Below, piece after piece: positions 1 through 9,200 of a stretch of 11,677 bases of DNA. A program made the translations under genes and the position numbers. Positions within the stretch are counted from its first letter, which is position 1. Each line of letters opens with the position of its first letter. The stretch is from Irineochytrium annulatum (Eukaryota; Chytridiomycota; Chytridiomycetes; Chytridiales; Chytridiaceae). The stretch spans positions 1 through 11,677 of the forward strand of contig JADGJL010000954.1 in the NCBI GenBank assembly GCA_027600665.1, written 5' to 3'. The notes beneath the pieces were generated by a model. That model was not told where the DNA came from, did no database searches, and saw only the letters and a list, made by a program, of their open reading frames with translations.

Positions 1-714
1 TGGTTAGGTTGAATGAACGCGCGACGTTCCGCGTGAGGCGGATCACGCGAATTCAGGACAGGGATTCGGCGCTGGATGGCTGTTCGCACGCCGCCGATCG
101 ATACAGGCTAACGGTCAAGAGCGGGTCGACCGTCAAGGATGGCGTGGGGGAGGCGATGGAGGAGGAGGTGGAGGTCATGCCTGATGTAGCGCTGAATTTG
201 CTGAAGAACCCGCATGCTCCTGAGAAGTGGACGTCGACGTGAGTTTCCATGCTGGGGTTTGATTTTTGGACTTTCTGATGCATTGCTCAGGCACCCATTC
301 CTCGCGATGTTGGCCGGGCGGTACGGACTCCAGCCGGACGGTCTGCAGGTCATCGGATCTTACACGACCGTCAGGTCTCACTTCGGCCTGATGGGCGACA
401 TGGTCGAGTTGGATGAAACCGTTGTGAGTTTTCGTCTTTATCCTTAACTCCCTCCGTGCTTATTGGATCACCGCACCTCTTCTTCGCATCCAAAAAACAG
501 TTCCCTTTCGGTAAAGCCTGGGAAATTGAGATCGAGACCTCGGACCCCAAGGGCGCCGAGGAGAGGGTGTATGTACTCGATTTAAAAAGCTGAGAAAGCA
601 CTTCAACAATTCTTGTCTTTGTCTAGTAAGGCGCTCCTCGACTCGAACGGCATCCCCTTCTCGCACAGCCAGCGCAACAAATTCGCCAACATGCGCGCTC
701 GCTCCATTCTATGA
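1..714 (+). CDS. CYTH-domain triphosphate tunnel metalloenzyme, 3' part
   Basis: This is the C-terminal three quarters or so of a CYTH-fold protein. Exons are <1-238, 291-423, 501-568 and 627-714 (stop TGA 712-714). All three introns are GT-AG (donors GTGAGT, GTGAGT, GTATGT) and the phases join cleanly into about 175 residues. Family features visible in order are an arginine-rich strand (ATFRVRR), the lysine strand LTVKSGS, an acidic strand EEEVEV, RYGLQPDGLQVIG, the VELDET strand, FPFGKAWEIEIETSDP, and a C-terminal KALLDSNG...FSHSQRNKFANM segment. These match the tunnel pattern of TTM3-like proteins. Family members hydrolyse tripolyphosphate or other triphosphates with a divalent metal. The diagnostic N-terminal ExExK motif lies upstream of the window, so catalytic competence cannot be judged. 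The substrate in fungi is not deducible here. The gene converges on the membrane-protein gene at 1390-1998. Confidence 0.8.
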
Positions 715-1389
715 ACAACCGAACGGGACGTTGCTGGCCGACTTTGTGATATGATTGCACCTTGTATTTTGTAGAGTTTGGCGTAGTTACCATACCTTTG
801 AGCTTCGATAATGGTCGTTTTTGCGGAGTTGCTTTGGCGTGCTCACTCCTTATGCCCCTGCTTTATGCTTCAGAGAGAGGCGCAGACTCTACGTGATCTG
901 CAACGTTCAAACTGATTGTATAGTTTATCATCTTGCGAATTGACGTCGCAATCGCTTAAATGTTTTGCCTGTCACCTAGTAGAAAGTTCTTATTATTACC
1001 GCTTGATGTCGAATTTCATTATCTTTCGTGAATTCGCGACGTCTCTTCCTTTCTTGTACAGGAAATGTTTCATCCCCATTAGTATTAATGTTCGGACAGT
1101 TGGTCAACGGGAAGATTTACGGCTTATGTATCATCAATAAATCTCCTTTTTTGTAATTCTTTCACTTCTCATATAATATCTTACAGCAAGAACAAGGGCT
1201 GTTACCAAGCGGCACAACATAAAGCATTCTGAATTTTCAAAAAAGGTCATTCCTTATTCTGGCGTTACGTTTCCTACACGCCTTTTAATGATTATTTCAT
1301 GCAATAAGAAGTCAATATGATGTCCATTTGCCCATGCGCAATTTCCTGTCTCGGATCGTTGACAGGAAGTTTTATTCATTACCCTCCTT
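715..1389. other. Intergenic region between convergent genes
   Basis: This is an AT-richer stretch between two convergent 3' ends. It should hold the 3' UTRs of both neighbours. An AATAAA lies at 1136-1141 on the plus strand, about 420 nt past the stop of the CYTH gene, which is far for a poly(A) signal. The only longish open frame (about 916-1140, plus) is AT-rich and low in coding character, and I see no domain in it. No RNA gene or repeat was recognised. Confidence 0.5.
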
Positions 1390-1998
1390 CTAACTGCGTT
1401 TCCCCTCTTGGGCCAGAATGGCGCGCGCGACGGCTACCCGAAGGTCGATCACGGCGGCGGTCATCCCCATGGGCAGGACCAGATCTGACACGACACGTGC
1501 GAGTGACGGCAGGCGCGCGAACTTTAAGAGATGAAGGAACGACCGAAAGGCGAAGAAAGGGCTCCCGAGGACGTAAATGGCGTTGTGGATGATGAGCCAG
1601 TTAAATGTCGCCGGGTCGCGGGCGGGCGCGGTGGGGACCGTCCAGGTGAGGAGAAAGAGGCTGCAGAGCTGTAGAGTGGATCATTCGTCAGGGATCAAGA
1701 GGTTGAAGAAGCTGCAGTGCCTAGGGGTCACCAAGCAACCCATCCCCACAGCTGTCCCGTCGTCCAACTAATCCCTCACGATACTTCAAGTCATCCTAAA
1801 CCCGTAAGAAACGGAGATCGCTCCTTCGCTCACCCAAGAAACAAGCCCGCTGACGCTCGCGAGGGTAGGGTGCATGACAGCGTCCCATGCCAGAAGCGCG
1901 GCTTCGATCCCGGACAAGATGAAAAGATTCACGACGACGGTGCGGTGCTGGCTCCACACGGACACCATCCTGGCGGATCGAGATATAGTTGGAGTCAT
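1390..1998 (-). CDS. Small multispanning membrane protein, unidentified
   Basis: I do not recognise this protein. The proposed exons, in transcription order on the minus strand, are 1998-1834, 1767-1732 (only 36 nt) and 1668-1390 (stop TAG 1392-1390), giving 159 residues. Intron 1 (1768-1833, 66 nt) has donor GTGAGC. Intron 2 (1669-1731, 63 nt) has donor GTGACC and a CTGAC branch site about 18 nt before the acceptor; it is a multiple of three but contains an in-frame TGA, so retention would truncate the product. The last exon has strong G/C third-position bias and reads ATFNWLIIHNAIYVLG, then FFAFRSFLHLLKFARLPS, VVSDLVLPMGMTAAVIDLRV and a charged tail EGKRS. About four hydrophobic segments are visible: near VVVNLFILSGIEAALLAW, GMGCLLCSLFLLTW, IIHNAIYVLGSPFFAF and LVLPMGMTAAVI. 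The last exon is well supported. The first two exons and the start are less certain; ATG at 1968 is an alternative, and further upstream exons are possible. Confidence 0.5.
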
Positions 1999-2281
1999 AA
2001 GAATCGTCAATTTCTTGCGCGATCCCTTTCATCGCGTTGGTCAGTCGCTCGCAGGACGCCTATCGGGTCCCGCCTGCCAGCGTGGCTTGCGGTTCTGCGG
2101 TCGTTAGTTAGAGCGTACTGGCATATGAGCCGGAGGCATTCAAGAAGGGAGCTGGGCCTGAACTTCCCGATTTTCCGTCGGAGTAGCACAATTACCGTTT
2201 TATCTCATAGTACAGTTACCTTCCCTTGGCCTAAGCTGCCAGCGTGGTGTCGGATGGACCTGCTGATGATGAGGGACGGGG

Positions 2282-2298
2282 AAAAAAAAAAAAAAAAA
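2282..2298 (+). repeat. Poly-A tract, 17 nt
   Basis: Seventeen consecutive A residues lie between a G and TC. It sits about 280 bp upstream of the minus-strand membrane-protein start, where on that strand it is a T17 tract. Such tracts in fungal promoters can exclude nucleosomes, which is inference here. No target-site duplication or upstream coding remnant marks it as a retroposed tail. The length may vary with sequencing or replication slippage. Confidence 0.85.
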
Positions 2299-2782
2299 TC
2301 TAATTCGGCGTGGCGAGAGGCCGTAGTTTTAACGGCAGACGCGGGCCCGTGCGGCTGTGAGAACGAGCGTGTTGCATATGCGCGTGAGGCACGTGTCTGC
2401 GACGCCAAATTCGGAGCAGGAGGGAGCTGGTCGGGCAAACATGGTGTAGATGGACTGCTAATTGAAGACCTCATTCCGTGTTATTCGTTTCTTCCTCCAC
2501 GTCCGATCCTCTGTGTGAGGAATTGGGCGACGCTAGGTATTTGGGCTTTGCAGACAGCTGTTCTCCATTTTTAAGGGAAATGTTTCCTGCTGTTGTCTGG
2601 GACTAAGCTGGGGGTGGGGAGCTTGCCAGTAGCTTTCTTGGAGCCTCACTGCCGTTCAACCTCTTCCTAACGTCTTAACCTTCTTTTTGTCGCTGAATTT
2701 TTCAAGGCTGCTTGGAAATATGTGCGTCGGCCCGATGTGAGTAGCGGCGACGTAACCTACGCTGTAATTATGTCGCGTCGCG

Positions 2783-2974
2783 TTAGTTAAGTCTGCGACG
2801 CTTGAGAGCGATATCATCGTCAAAGTCTGGGTAATGGCGCCGTCGAGGGTATGGATAGGATGGCAGGGGGAGGCCGTCGGGACCGGAACGAGGTCGCGGA
2901 GGGGGTTCGGTTGGCCAGCGGAGATCTTCGAATCTAAACAAATTCCATAACTTTGACGACTGGTCTGGAGATAC
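2783..2974 (-). other. Possible terminal coding exon, minus strand, unproven
   Basis: The minus strand is open from 2974 to a TAA at 2785-2783 (63 codons) without an ATG. Its end reads like a natural protein terminus: DLRWPTEPPPRP, then PSYPYPRRRHYPDFDDD, then ALKRRRLN and stop, with an acidic patch followed by a basic nuclear-localisation-like cluster. Plausible acceptors are TATCTCCAG ending at 2968 and TTTGTTTAG ending just before about 2928. Any upstream exon would have to lie in or across the 5' end of the stomatin-like gene, and I could not build one. A second minus-strand frame is open over the same DNA, so chance openness in GC-rich sequence is a serious alternative. Confidence 0.2.
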
Positions 2975-3086
2975 TCATCGTCCCACCCTCGTCGCCGTCA
3001 TTCCGTCAGCAGCAGCCCGGAGAGTTCATCCCGAGCCCGCATCCTCCTCCCCGAGTACTTCGACCACCCAATCAGCTGAGCCAGCA

Positions 3087-4922
3087 ATGTCAGAAGCCGT
3101 CACCAAAGCTCAACCTGGCCAGCCGGCCATGGACGTCAACGGGACGCCGAAGATATACAGGAGTTATGCGCAGGAATTGGAGGTTTGAGACGAGCTTGAA
3201 TGGGGTTGGCGTCTTGTGATGCCTGTTGCTGATGCAGCTGGACGGTTGCAGATTCCGGACAACGCCCAGGCCAAGATGTATGAGTGTTGTCTGGGAGGGT
3301 GTGGTGCGTGCATCGGGACGCTGGGAATGATACCGTGTTGCTGCTGCTTCCCCAATCCTTTTAGGACGTGAGTATATGGTGGACGACGAACCGTTGGTAT
3401 GGGTAAGCGGAAGGGAGGGGGAGAGGAAGTATAGAGGAAAAAGAAACTTGAAGGACAGAAATATGACGAGGGATTGAGAACGATGGGGGCGCATGGACGG
3501 AGGATGTAGAGGGAGAACCGAGGAACTTGAGGTGGGAAGAGGAGGTCAAACATAACGGGTGAGGAGGGAGGGTGGGGAGGCTAGTGGCCGCAGGATGACC
3601 TGCAGGACCTATGATCTTCTTCTAACGCCCCATGTCACAATAACAGTGTCGACCAAGGTTTCGTCGGCCTCATCTCCCGCTTCGGTCGGTACTACCGATC
3701 CGTTGATCCGGGTCTGTGGCGCATCAACGTCCTGACCGAGAAAATTCGCACGATCGAGGTCAAGATCCAGATCGAGACCATCCCTCAGCAAATCGTTATG
3801 ACAAAGGACAACGTATTGATTCACATCGACTCCGTTATCTTCTGGGAGGTTGTGGATCCCTCGACCGCCGCGTTTGCCGTTAACGACGTGGTGAGTAGTT
3901 TTTGGGTCGGGCGACAGCGATCTCGAGCGAAGCGAGCTTGGTGGGCTGAAATACCCCGAGCGAGGCAATACCGAGCCGGAGTTGTTAAACGGGGCCGGTA
4001 GCTCCTGACTTGAGACTTAACGGGCAAGCGTGCCCCCGAGCTGAGCGTAAGCTCGCATCAAGGGCCCGGATGGCACCCTGTTGGGCGGGGTTTTAGGGCC
4101 CGCGGCTCATAGGCGAGCGCGAAGCGACAAGGGCTTATACGCACGAGGACTTACCTCCTTTAACGGCTTAGCGCTCCAACTGTCCTCCCGACTCCCGACT
4201 CACCCGTCTCTACTTCATCCTATACCTCTCCCGCACCAACTAACCCCTTTATTCAACAGCGAAAAGCACTGATCGAGCGCACGCAGACGACGATGCGTCA
4301 CATCATCGGCACCCGCGCTTTGCAGGACTGCATCGAGCACCGGGACTCAATTGCTGGCGAGATCCAGGAAATTATCGCGGGGCCCGCCAAGGATTGGGGT
4401 GTTAAGATTGAGAGGTTTGTATGCATCCCCTCCTATTGACCCTACAATTATTTTACCCTCCATATTCGACTAGCACCCTTTATACCACCCATTATTCGCC
4501 TCTGTTCTCTCTTCCTGCCTGAATGTCTAACGCACACCTCACGCAAAACAGCATGCTGATCAAGGACATGCAGTTCAGCGCCGACCTGCAGGAGACGCTC
4601 TCTGCCGCGGCCAAGCAGAAGAGGATCGGCGAGTCTAAAATCATTCTCGCGAGGGCCGAGGTCGAGAGTGCAAAGCTCATGAGGGAGGCTTCCGATATAT
4701 TGAATACACCTGGTATGCTCCCTTTGAGCAATTCTCGGTGTCACACCTTTAACGCGTTTTTGGAAAATAGCGGCCATGCAGATCAGGTACCTCGAGACGA
4801 TGCTTAGCATGGCCAAGAGCTCGGGCACGAAGGTCATCTTCATGCCTACCTCGGACACCTCGGAGAGCTCGGGCGTAAAGAAGCTGATTCAGGCTCAAGT
4901 GCTGGAGAATATGTCCCCGTAA
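3087..4922 (+). CDS. Stomatin-like SPFH (band 7) membrane scaffold protein
   Basis: Complete gene of six exons: 3087-3182, 3252-3367, 3647-3890, 4260-4414, 4552-4712 and 4771-4922 (stop TAA 4920-4922), coding for 307 residues. All introns are GT-AG and phases agree. A short polar N-terminus (1-43) precedes a Cys-rich hydrophobic segment (44-64, eight Cys) with Pro60. This fits the stomatin membrane hairpin, and the cysteines suggest S-acylation. The SPFH domain follows: QGFVGLISRFGRYYRSVDPG, EKIRTIEVKIQ, TKDNVLIHIDSVIFWEV, ALIERTQTTMRHIIG, WGVKIESMLIKDMQFS. Then comes the helical region ETLSAAAKQKRIGESK, ARAEVESAKLMREASDIL, AMQIRYLETMLSMAKSS and the terminal beta strand TKVIFMP. Stomatins are oligomeric inner-leaflet scaffolds that organise lipids and channels; the partner and membrane in this organism are unknown. 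The ATG at 3087 is the only start that joins in frame to exon 2. Introns 2 (279 nt) and 3 (369 nt) are much longer than the others in the window. Confidence 0.93.
3368..3646 (+). other. Long purine-rich intron 2 of the stomatin-like gene
   Basis: This 279-nt intron runs from donor GTGAGT to acceptor AATAACAG. Its middle (about 3405-3570) is strikingly G/A-rich on the plus strand, which makes several open frames on the minus strand (within 3090-3553). Their proteins are Ser/Pro/Leu-rich low-complexity strings without a domain. I read these as by-products of strand asymmetry, not genes. Confidence 0.75.
3891..4259 (+). repeat. Long GC-rich intron 3 with clustered inverted repeats
   Basis: The 369-nt intron (donor GTGAGT, acceptor TTCAACAG) has an ordinary pyrimidine-rich last 100 nt. 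Its interior, about 3915-4140, is GC-rich and unlike the other introns. Visible elements are CTCG...CGAG around 3922-3936; a perfect 5-bp stem GGGCA-AGCG-TGCCC at 4022-4035; a perfect 6-bp stem CGAGCT...AGCTCG at 4037-4055; two GGGCCC palindromes at 4062-4067 and 4096-4101; and near-repeats GAGCGAAGCGAG (3925-3936) and GAGCGCGAAGCGA (about 4115-4127). This could be a short non-autonomous repeat inserted in the intron or a folded intronic RNA. No terminal inverted repeat, target-site duplication, tRNA-like B box or snoRNA box was recognised. Confidence 0.5.
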
Positions 4923-5249
4923 AAGCAATAGCTGCTACGACCATAGTTAGAGCATGATTTTACTAGATTCGTGCTTTTTTTTAGTAATGTTGTGGTTCGA
5001 AGACTGGTTGGGAAGATGTCGGGTTGTGTATTCTTTCAGATGCCGCAACTTGTTGGGGCGGTGAATTCTATCTCTTATTTTATTTCTATTTTCTTGTTTT
5101 ACGCTGTCATCGCTAGTAGTCTCTGCACAGCTGCACCATCGGACATTACACCTTAATATGATGCTATCCCAACCCCTATCTCCCTTTATGGTCTCGTTCA
5201 AGCCTTCGCCAAAATTCTCGAAGCTGTCTTTGTAGCTGGCAACTGCATC
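4923..5249. other. Intergenic region, tandem genes
   Basis: This stretch of 327 bp separates the stomatin-like stop from the start of the SVIP-like gene, both on the plus strand. It must hold a 3' UTR and a promoter. An A/T-rich middle with T runs (about 4975-4982 and 5075-5100) precedes a pyrimidine-rich stretch (about 5165-5215), typical of the DNA before a fungal start. No further gene was seen. Confidence 0.45.
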
Positions 5250-5783
5250 ATGGGCCAGGAGCAATCGCGGGACAAGGGCCATGTCCTCGGCGGCGGTCCC
5301 AGCGCATCGACGACTTCCACATCCTCACCGAAGTTCCCTGTATGTGCCTTGCTTTCCTGGCTTCTTTTCTGGATCCTGGATCTGATTGGCGCTGGCAGAG
5401 ACGACGATCCTCTCTTATGCAACCCGACGCCCAAAAGCAACAACAGCAGCAACAGCCCGCCCCTCTCTCCGCGGGTCGCTCACTGTCCTCCGGCGGCGCA
5501 TCTTCCCCCCCCTCATCGGCCGGGGGCACAGACGCGGAGCGGGCCGCGAGGTTGGCGGCCATCGAGGCTCGGATGGGGGTAAGTCTTCGATCAACTTTCT
5601 GCTGCAGCCACTGAGTGTGTTGTGGATTCTAACGAGAGTTGTGGACAGGCGTCGGAAAAACGGGGTGTGCAGAAGGGCGGGGGTAAGCTAGCGAAGAAGC
5701 TGGAGGAAAGTAAAGGCGGAAGGGGTGGCGATGAGAATGCGAATACCACGAATGAGATTGCGGATATGTGGAGGCAGGGCTGA
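5250..5783 (+). CDS. SVIP-like protein: N-myristoylation site plus VCP/p97-interacting motif
   Basis: Three exons, 5250-5339, 5399-5578 and 5649-5783 (stop TGA 5781-5783), encode 134 residues. Both introns are phase 0 with donors GTATGT and GTAAGT. The start MGQEQS fits the N-myristoylation rule (Gly2, Ser6). Residues 31-73 are low complexity: RRRSS, a run of six Gln after QK, then Ser/Pro/Gly. Residues 77-96 (ERAARLAAIEARM, then GASEKRG) match the VIM pattern of an Arg/Ala-rich helix ending in Arg-Gly that binds the N domain of p97/Cdc48. A basic KLAKKLEESK helix follows and the protein ends NEIADMWRQG. Animal SVIP has the same architecture: an acylated N-terminus, a VIM and a basic helix, in 77 residues. 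By analogy this product would tether Cdc48 at a membrane and tune ER-associated degradation or other Cdc48 work; that is inference. The exon 2 acceptor lies before the Gln run, and in-frame CAG acceptors inside the CAACAG repeats could give shorter forms. Confidence 0.72.
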
Positions 5784-6230
5784 GGGTGCGTGAGGTCTAG
5801 AGTGTTTGTGTCCGCGTGCCTATTGCCGGTGCGGCGGCGATGTGTGCGGGTGTGGGTGGAAGAACGCTCGGGGTGCTGGCCGGGCCTGTGAGGGTGTTCT
5901 ATGATGGACATAGACCGGGGAACGTGGTGCTCCTACACAAGGACTTCGTAACATGTACTATTACTGCTATATCATCGTCCCTTTATTTCGTAACATCTTC
6001 TACTTTGCGAATATACGGAAGTTTCATTGCTTTCCAACTTAACTACACAAAGGAAGGGGCGCTGCAAGCTTGATTAAGTGCATATATATTGGAAGGAAGA
6101 TACTCATACAGTGAGTCATAGCTGCAGTTGGTTAAATAGCAATGCAAATTTGATTAAGAATAAATCAAGGAAACTATAGTAATAAAACAGCGCCACCACT
6201 TTATCTCATTCCCGTAGCCATTCCTCTCCC
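5784..6230. other. Intergenic region between convergent genes
   Basis: This stretch of 447 bp lies between the convergent SVIP-like and transporter genes. It probably contains both 3' UTRs. AATAAA occurs at 6159-6164 and 6181-6186 on the plus strand, and TTTATT at 5982-5987 gives AATAAA on the minus strand. All three lie 240-400 nt past the relevant stops. The open frame at 5816-6073 (plus) has no recognisable domain and covers mostly AT-rich trailer. Confidence 0.45.
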
Positions 6231-9200
6231 TCACTGCCCAGCCGGCTTTTTCAGGTACGGAAACGTCGTCTGCCCAACCAAACTCCTCACCAGCTCCGTC
6301 AACGTCTCGAGCTCCGATATGATGTCGACGTGAATCAACGCGAACGCAAAGTACCGCATGTATCCTAACGCCTCGTCCGCCGTCCTCCGCGAGTCTAAGT
6401 CCCGGACGTCTAGGGCCGGCAGCCTGTTAATAATGCGGTGGCGCATCGCCCGCGTCGAGGGCATGATGGGCGGGAGAGGTGACAGCGTCGTCAGGGATCC
6501 GCTGATGACGTGGAGTGTTAAGAGGATAGACGCAATCTGTGGGCAATAAGGCATCAGCTCGGCGGCTTAGGTAAGAATGGGTAAGATTGAAGCTTACCAT
6601 ATCCCTCCTGTACGCCGCCAACGGCTTCAGAACCTTATCCTTAAGCTCCTCCGACCAACCCAGCCCAACAAGATGCCTCACGCTCCTCATCCTCTCCAGC
6701 AAAGTTCTCATACTTTTGACGACATCCCGATACGTTTGGGCCGGGTACGCGCATTTAAGCCTCGGCTCCGTCGCCGCAAGGTCGATCAACTCCTCATGGG
6801 ACCCTAAAGCGACCTGAAGCCCCCGCTCGAGCGACTTGAACTCTTGATGCAGGCGCGCCAAAGACCGCTTTGCTGTCGCCGTCCGCGGCTCGGGCGTGTC
6901 CTCATCGTCAGCGTCCAGGATCGTCAGGCTGGCCATTTGCTGCTCGACGTAGGCCTCATCGACGGCGGCGTCGTCGTCACAACCGTCGGCGTCCGAGCCG
7001 TCGGCGGAGATGCAGTGCTTGGTTTCGTCCGTGATGATGACGGAGAGGAGCGTGTACAGGAGACCCATGATCTCGAGCGACTTTGAAATGTCAAGACGCG
7101 CGTGGATGCGCGCAATGTAGGGCCACCAGATCGTTGTGCTGATGACGGCGACCATGCAGCCAACTAGCATCGTCGCTACCCGCTTGTACGTCACGGCCCA
7201 AATGTTCTCGCTGCCGGGCAGGCCGTACGCCTCGTACGTAATGAGCTGTGGAAAAAGGAACCTATTAAAAACAAATCCGGACTCAAATGAGGTACATACT
7301 GTAATGGTAATCATGGAGATGAGCGAGGTCGTGCCAAATCGAGCATGCGGGGACATGAGGAAAATGTACCAAAAGATGCCCGAGAAGAACGTCATGAAGG
7401 CCAAAATGGCAAAGCTGGCAATAAATGTTAGGTTCAACATTGCGCTGGCTTCTTGCAACAAAAACTGGATGCTTACGGGTTCCCTGGGTATGCAATCCAT
7501 GACAAAAAGCCGGCGACTGCGCCAGCGATAGTACCAAGCACACGATAAATTGTGAATTTAACGGAGCCGCCAACCGTAGGAGACATTACAACACCCATCT
7601 ATAAAACAGGACATCAACGAGATCAAAAATACATTCTCAAACGAACAACAGGCAGGCTTGATACGTACCGTGACAACACCCCACCCGGCCCGATAGTCCT
7701 GCCAGAAGCCAGGGTAAACGTAGGCCGTCCACACGACCGACATCATCGTAATAGCCAGCTTCGTCCCGTACTTAACCTCTAAGCTCCTAAACCACGTCCA
7801 CACCATCCACCCGCTAAACCTCAGCCTCCCAAACCAGTCATCCTTCACCAAACTCTTCTTGCCCACCGTATGCGGCGGCACGTCCATCCTGACGCTCTTC
7901 ATCGCCTTCGCGATCCCAAACGTGTCCGTCGTCTTCAACCAGTCTTTAACGCTCACGCGCGGGAGCCACACGCGGTTCCCCTTTTTCCACCCGCCGCTAC
8001 CCATCTCAACCGCCACCTCCGTCATGTTCCGGACCGCGAGAGCAACCTCCCGAAGACTGACCTCAAAGTAGCTGGCCAGGAAAACCTCCTCACGCCACGG
8101 CATGCCCTGCTCCTCCACGATCCACTGATTCAGGTATCGCGCCTGATCCTCGTCGAGGCGCTTGATTGAGTCCGAGAGCGCGCCGAGGCAGTCCTCCACC
8201 CCACGTACGCGGTCGGCGGGAATCAAGGACCGGCTGGAACTGTGCGCCAGCGGGCCGAGGGACGGCGGGAGCCGTGGCACCGACACACCGGCGCCGCGGC
8301 ACTGCTCGCCCTCGACCTCGCCCCGCTCGTCGTCATCCTCCACGCCCGGCATGTCGGGCCCCGATGCGGAGCGTGAGTGAGACGGGGATGGAGGTCGGGA
8401 CCCGGCATGCGACCCGACTTCGACGATGCGTACGAGGTGACCGAGGCACTCCGTTGCGGCGTCGGCGAGCTCGCGGAGGAGGTGGCCCTCGGCCTTTACG
8501 TAGCGGTTAAGGATCTCCGGCTTTGAAGGGTGCGCTGACGTTGGGGTCACGAGGTCAGCGAAGACGCTTTCGGGGTGGTTGCTTGCCGGTGGTGTCGGGG
8601 CGATGGGCGATGTCGGGGCGACGGCAGTCGACGTCGCCCGAGATGGCGTCGATGAAGAGATGGACGTCCGGGATGGCCGGTGGTGGACCGACGACGAGCG
8701 CGTGACGTCGGCGCCTTCGGACGGATTCAACAGCGGATTGGACGCGGCCATCTCCCGCTCGGACTTTATGACGGACTGCATAGCGCCGAGGTGCTTCGTG
8801 AGGGACTCGAGCGGCCGGATCAAGGTGTCGAACTGTTTCGGCGAGAAGCGCCCAAACGACACCTCCAGACTCGCATCCCAGATGAGCGATTGCAGCTTCG
8901 TGACCTCGGCCCGGATCAGACGCTGGCTGCGCGCGAGGTCCTCGACCGAAATGGCATCGACGCCGTCCTTAAGGCAGAAGGCCTGCACGAGGACCTCAAT
9001 GTGGTCGCGGACGTCCATTAGTGTCGAGCGTATTAAAGTTCGAAGCGCGCGAGATCCCGACTCCGGGTAGTAGCACAAGTTGACACATGTGCAGATGGCG
9101 GCGCCAAGGAGCAAAGGCTTGAGCAGGTTTGCAAGGGTGCCGAAATCGGCGCGCGTGTTGAGGTTCCCGTTCGTAAGCGAGAAGATAACAATGATAGAGC

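Larger units (their letters stand above)
1999..3086. other. Intergenic and promoter region between divergent genes
   Basis: About 1.1 kb separates the minus-strand membrane-protein gene from the plus-strand stomatin-like gene. It should contain both promoters and 5' UTRs. I see no convincing TATA box. It includes a 17-nt A tract (2282-2298) and an ambiguous minus-strand open frame (2783-2974), each listed separately. Long open frames across 1999-2570 on the plus strand run antisense to or beyond the membrane-protein gene and show no domain. Confidence 0.4.

Noticed and set aside
916..1140. A 74-codon plus-strand open frame between convergent genes
   Set aside because: It is AT-rich, without coding bias or domain, in a region best explained as 3' UTRs and spacer.
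2282..2298. The A17 tract as the tail of a retroposed element or processed pseudogene
   Set aside because: No coding remnant lies just upstream and no flanking target-site duplication was seen.
1717..2574. A 285-codon open frame on the plus strand
   Set aside because: It is antisense to the better-supported minus-strand membrane-protein exons, runs through the 17-nt A tract as a lysine run, and shows no domain or natural protein composition.
3090..3553. Two overlapping minus-strand open frames of about 130 codons
   Set aside because: They lie antisense to stomatin-like exons and its purine-rich intron. Their Ser/Pro/Leu-rich products are explained by strand skew.
7469..7500. A 32-nt intron (7445-7476) in the transporter, ending at GCCAG
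   Set aside because: It would keep the frame, but the 62-nt alternative (7415-7476) has a CTAAC branch site, normal length and gives the better family match at GNPF.
8166..9070. Several plus-strand open frames of 110-163 codons
   Set aside because: They are antisense shadows of the large second exon of the transporter, whose own frame is continuous and carries family motifs.
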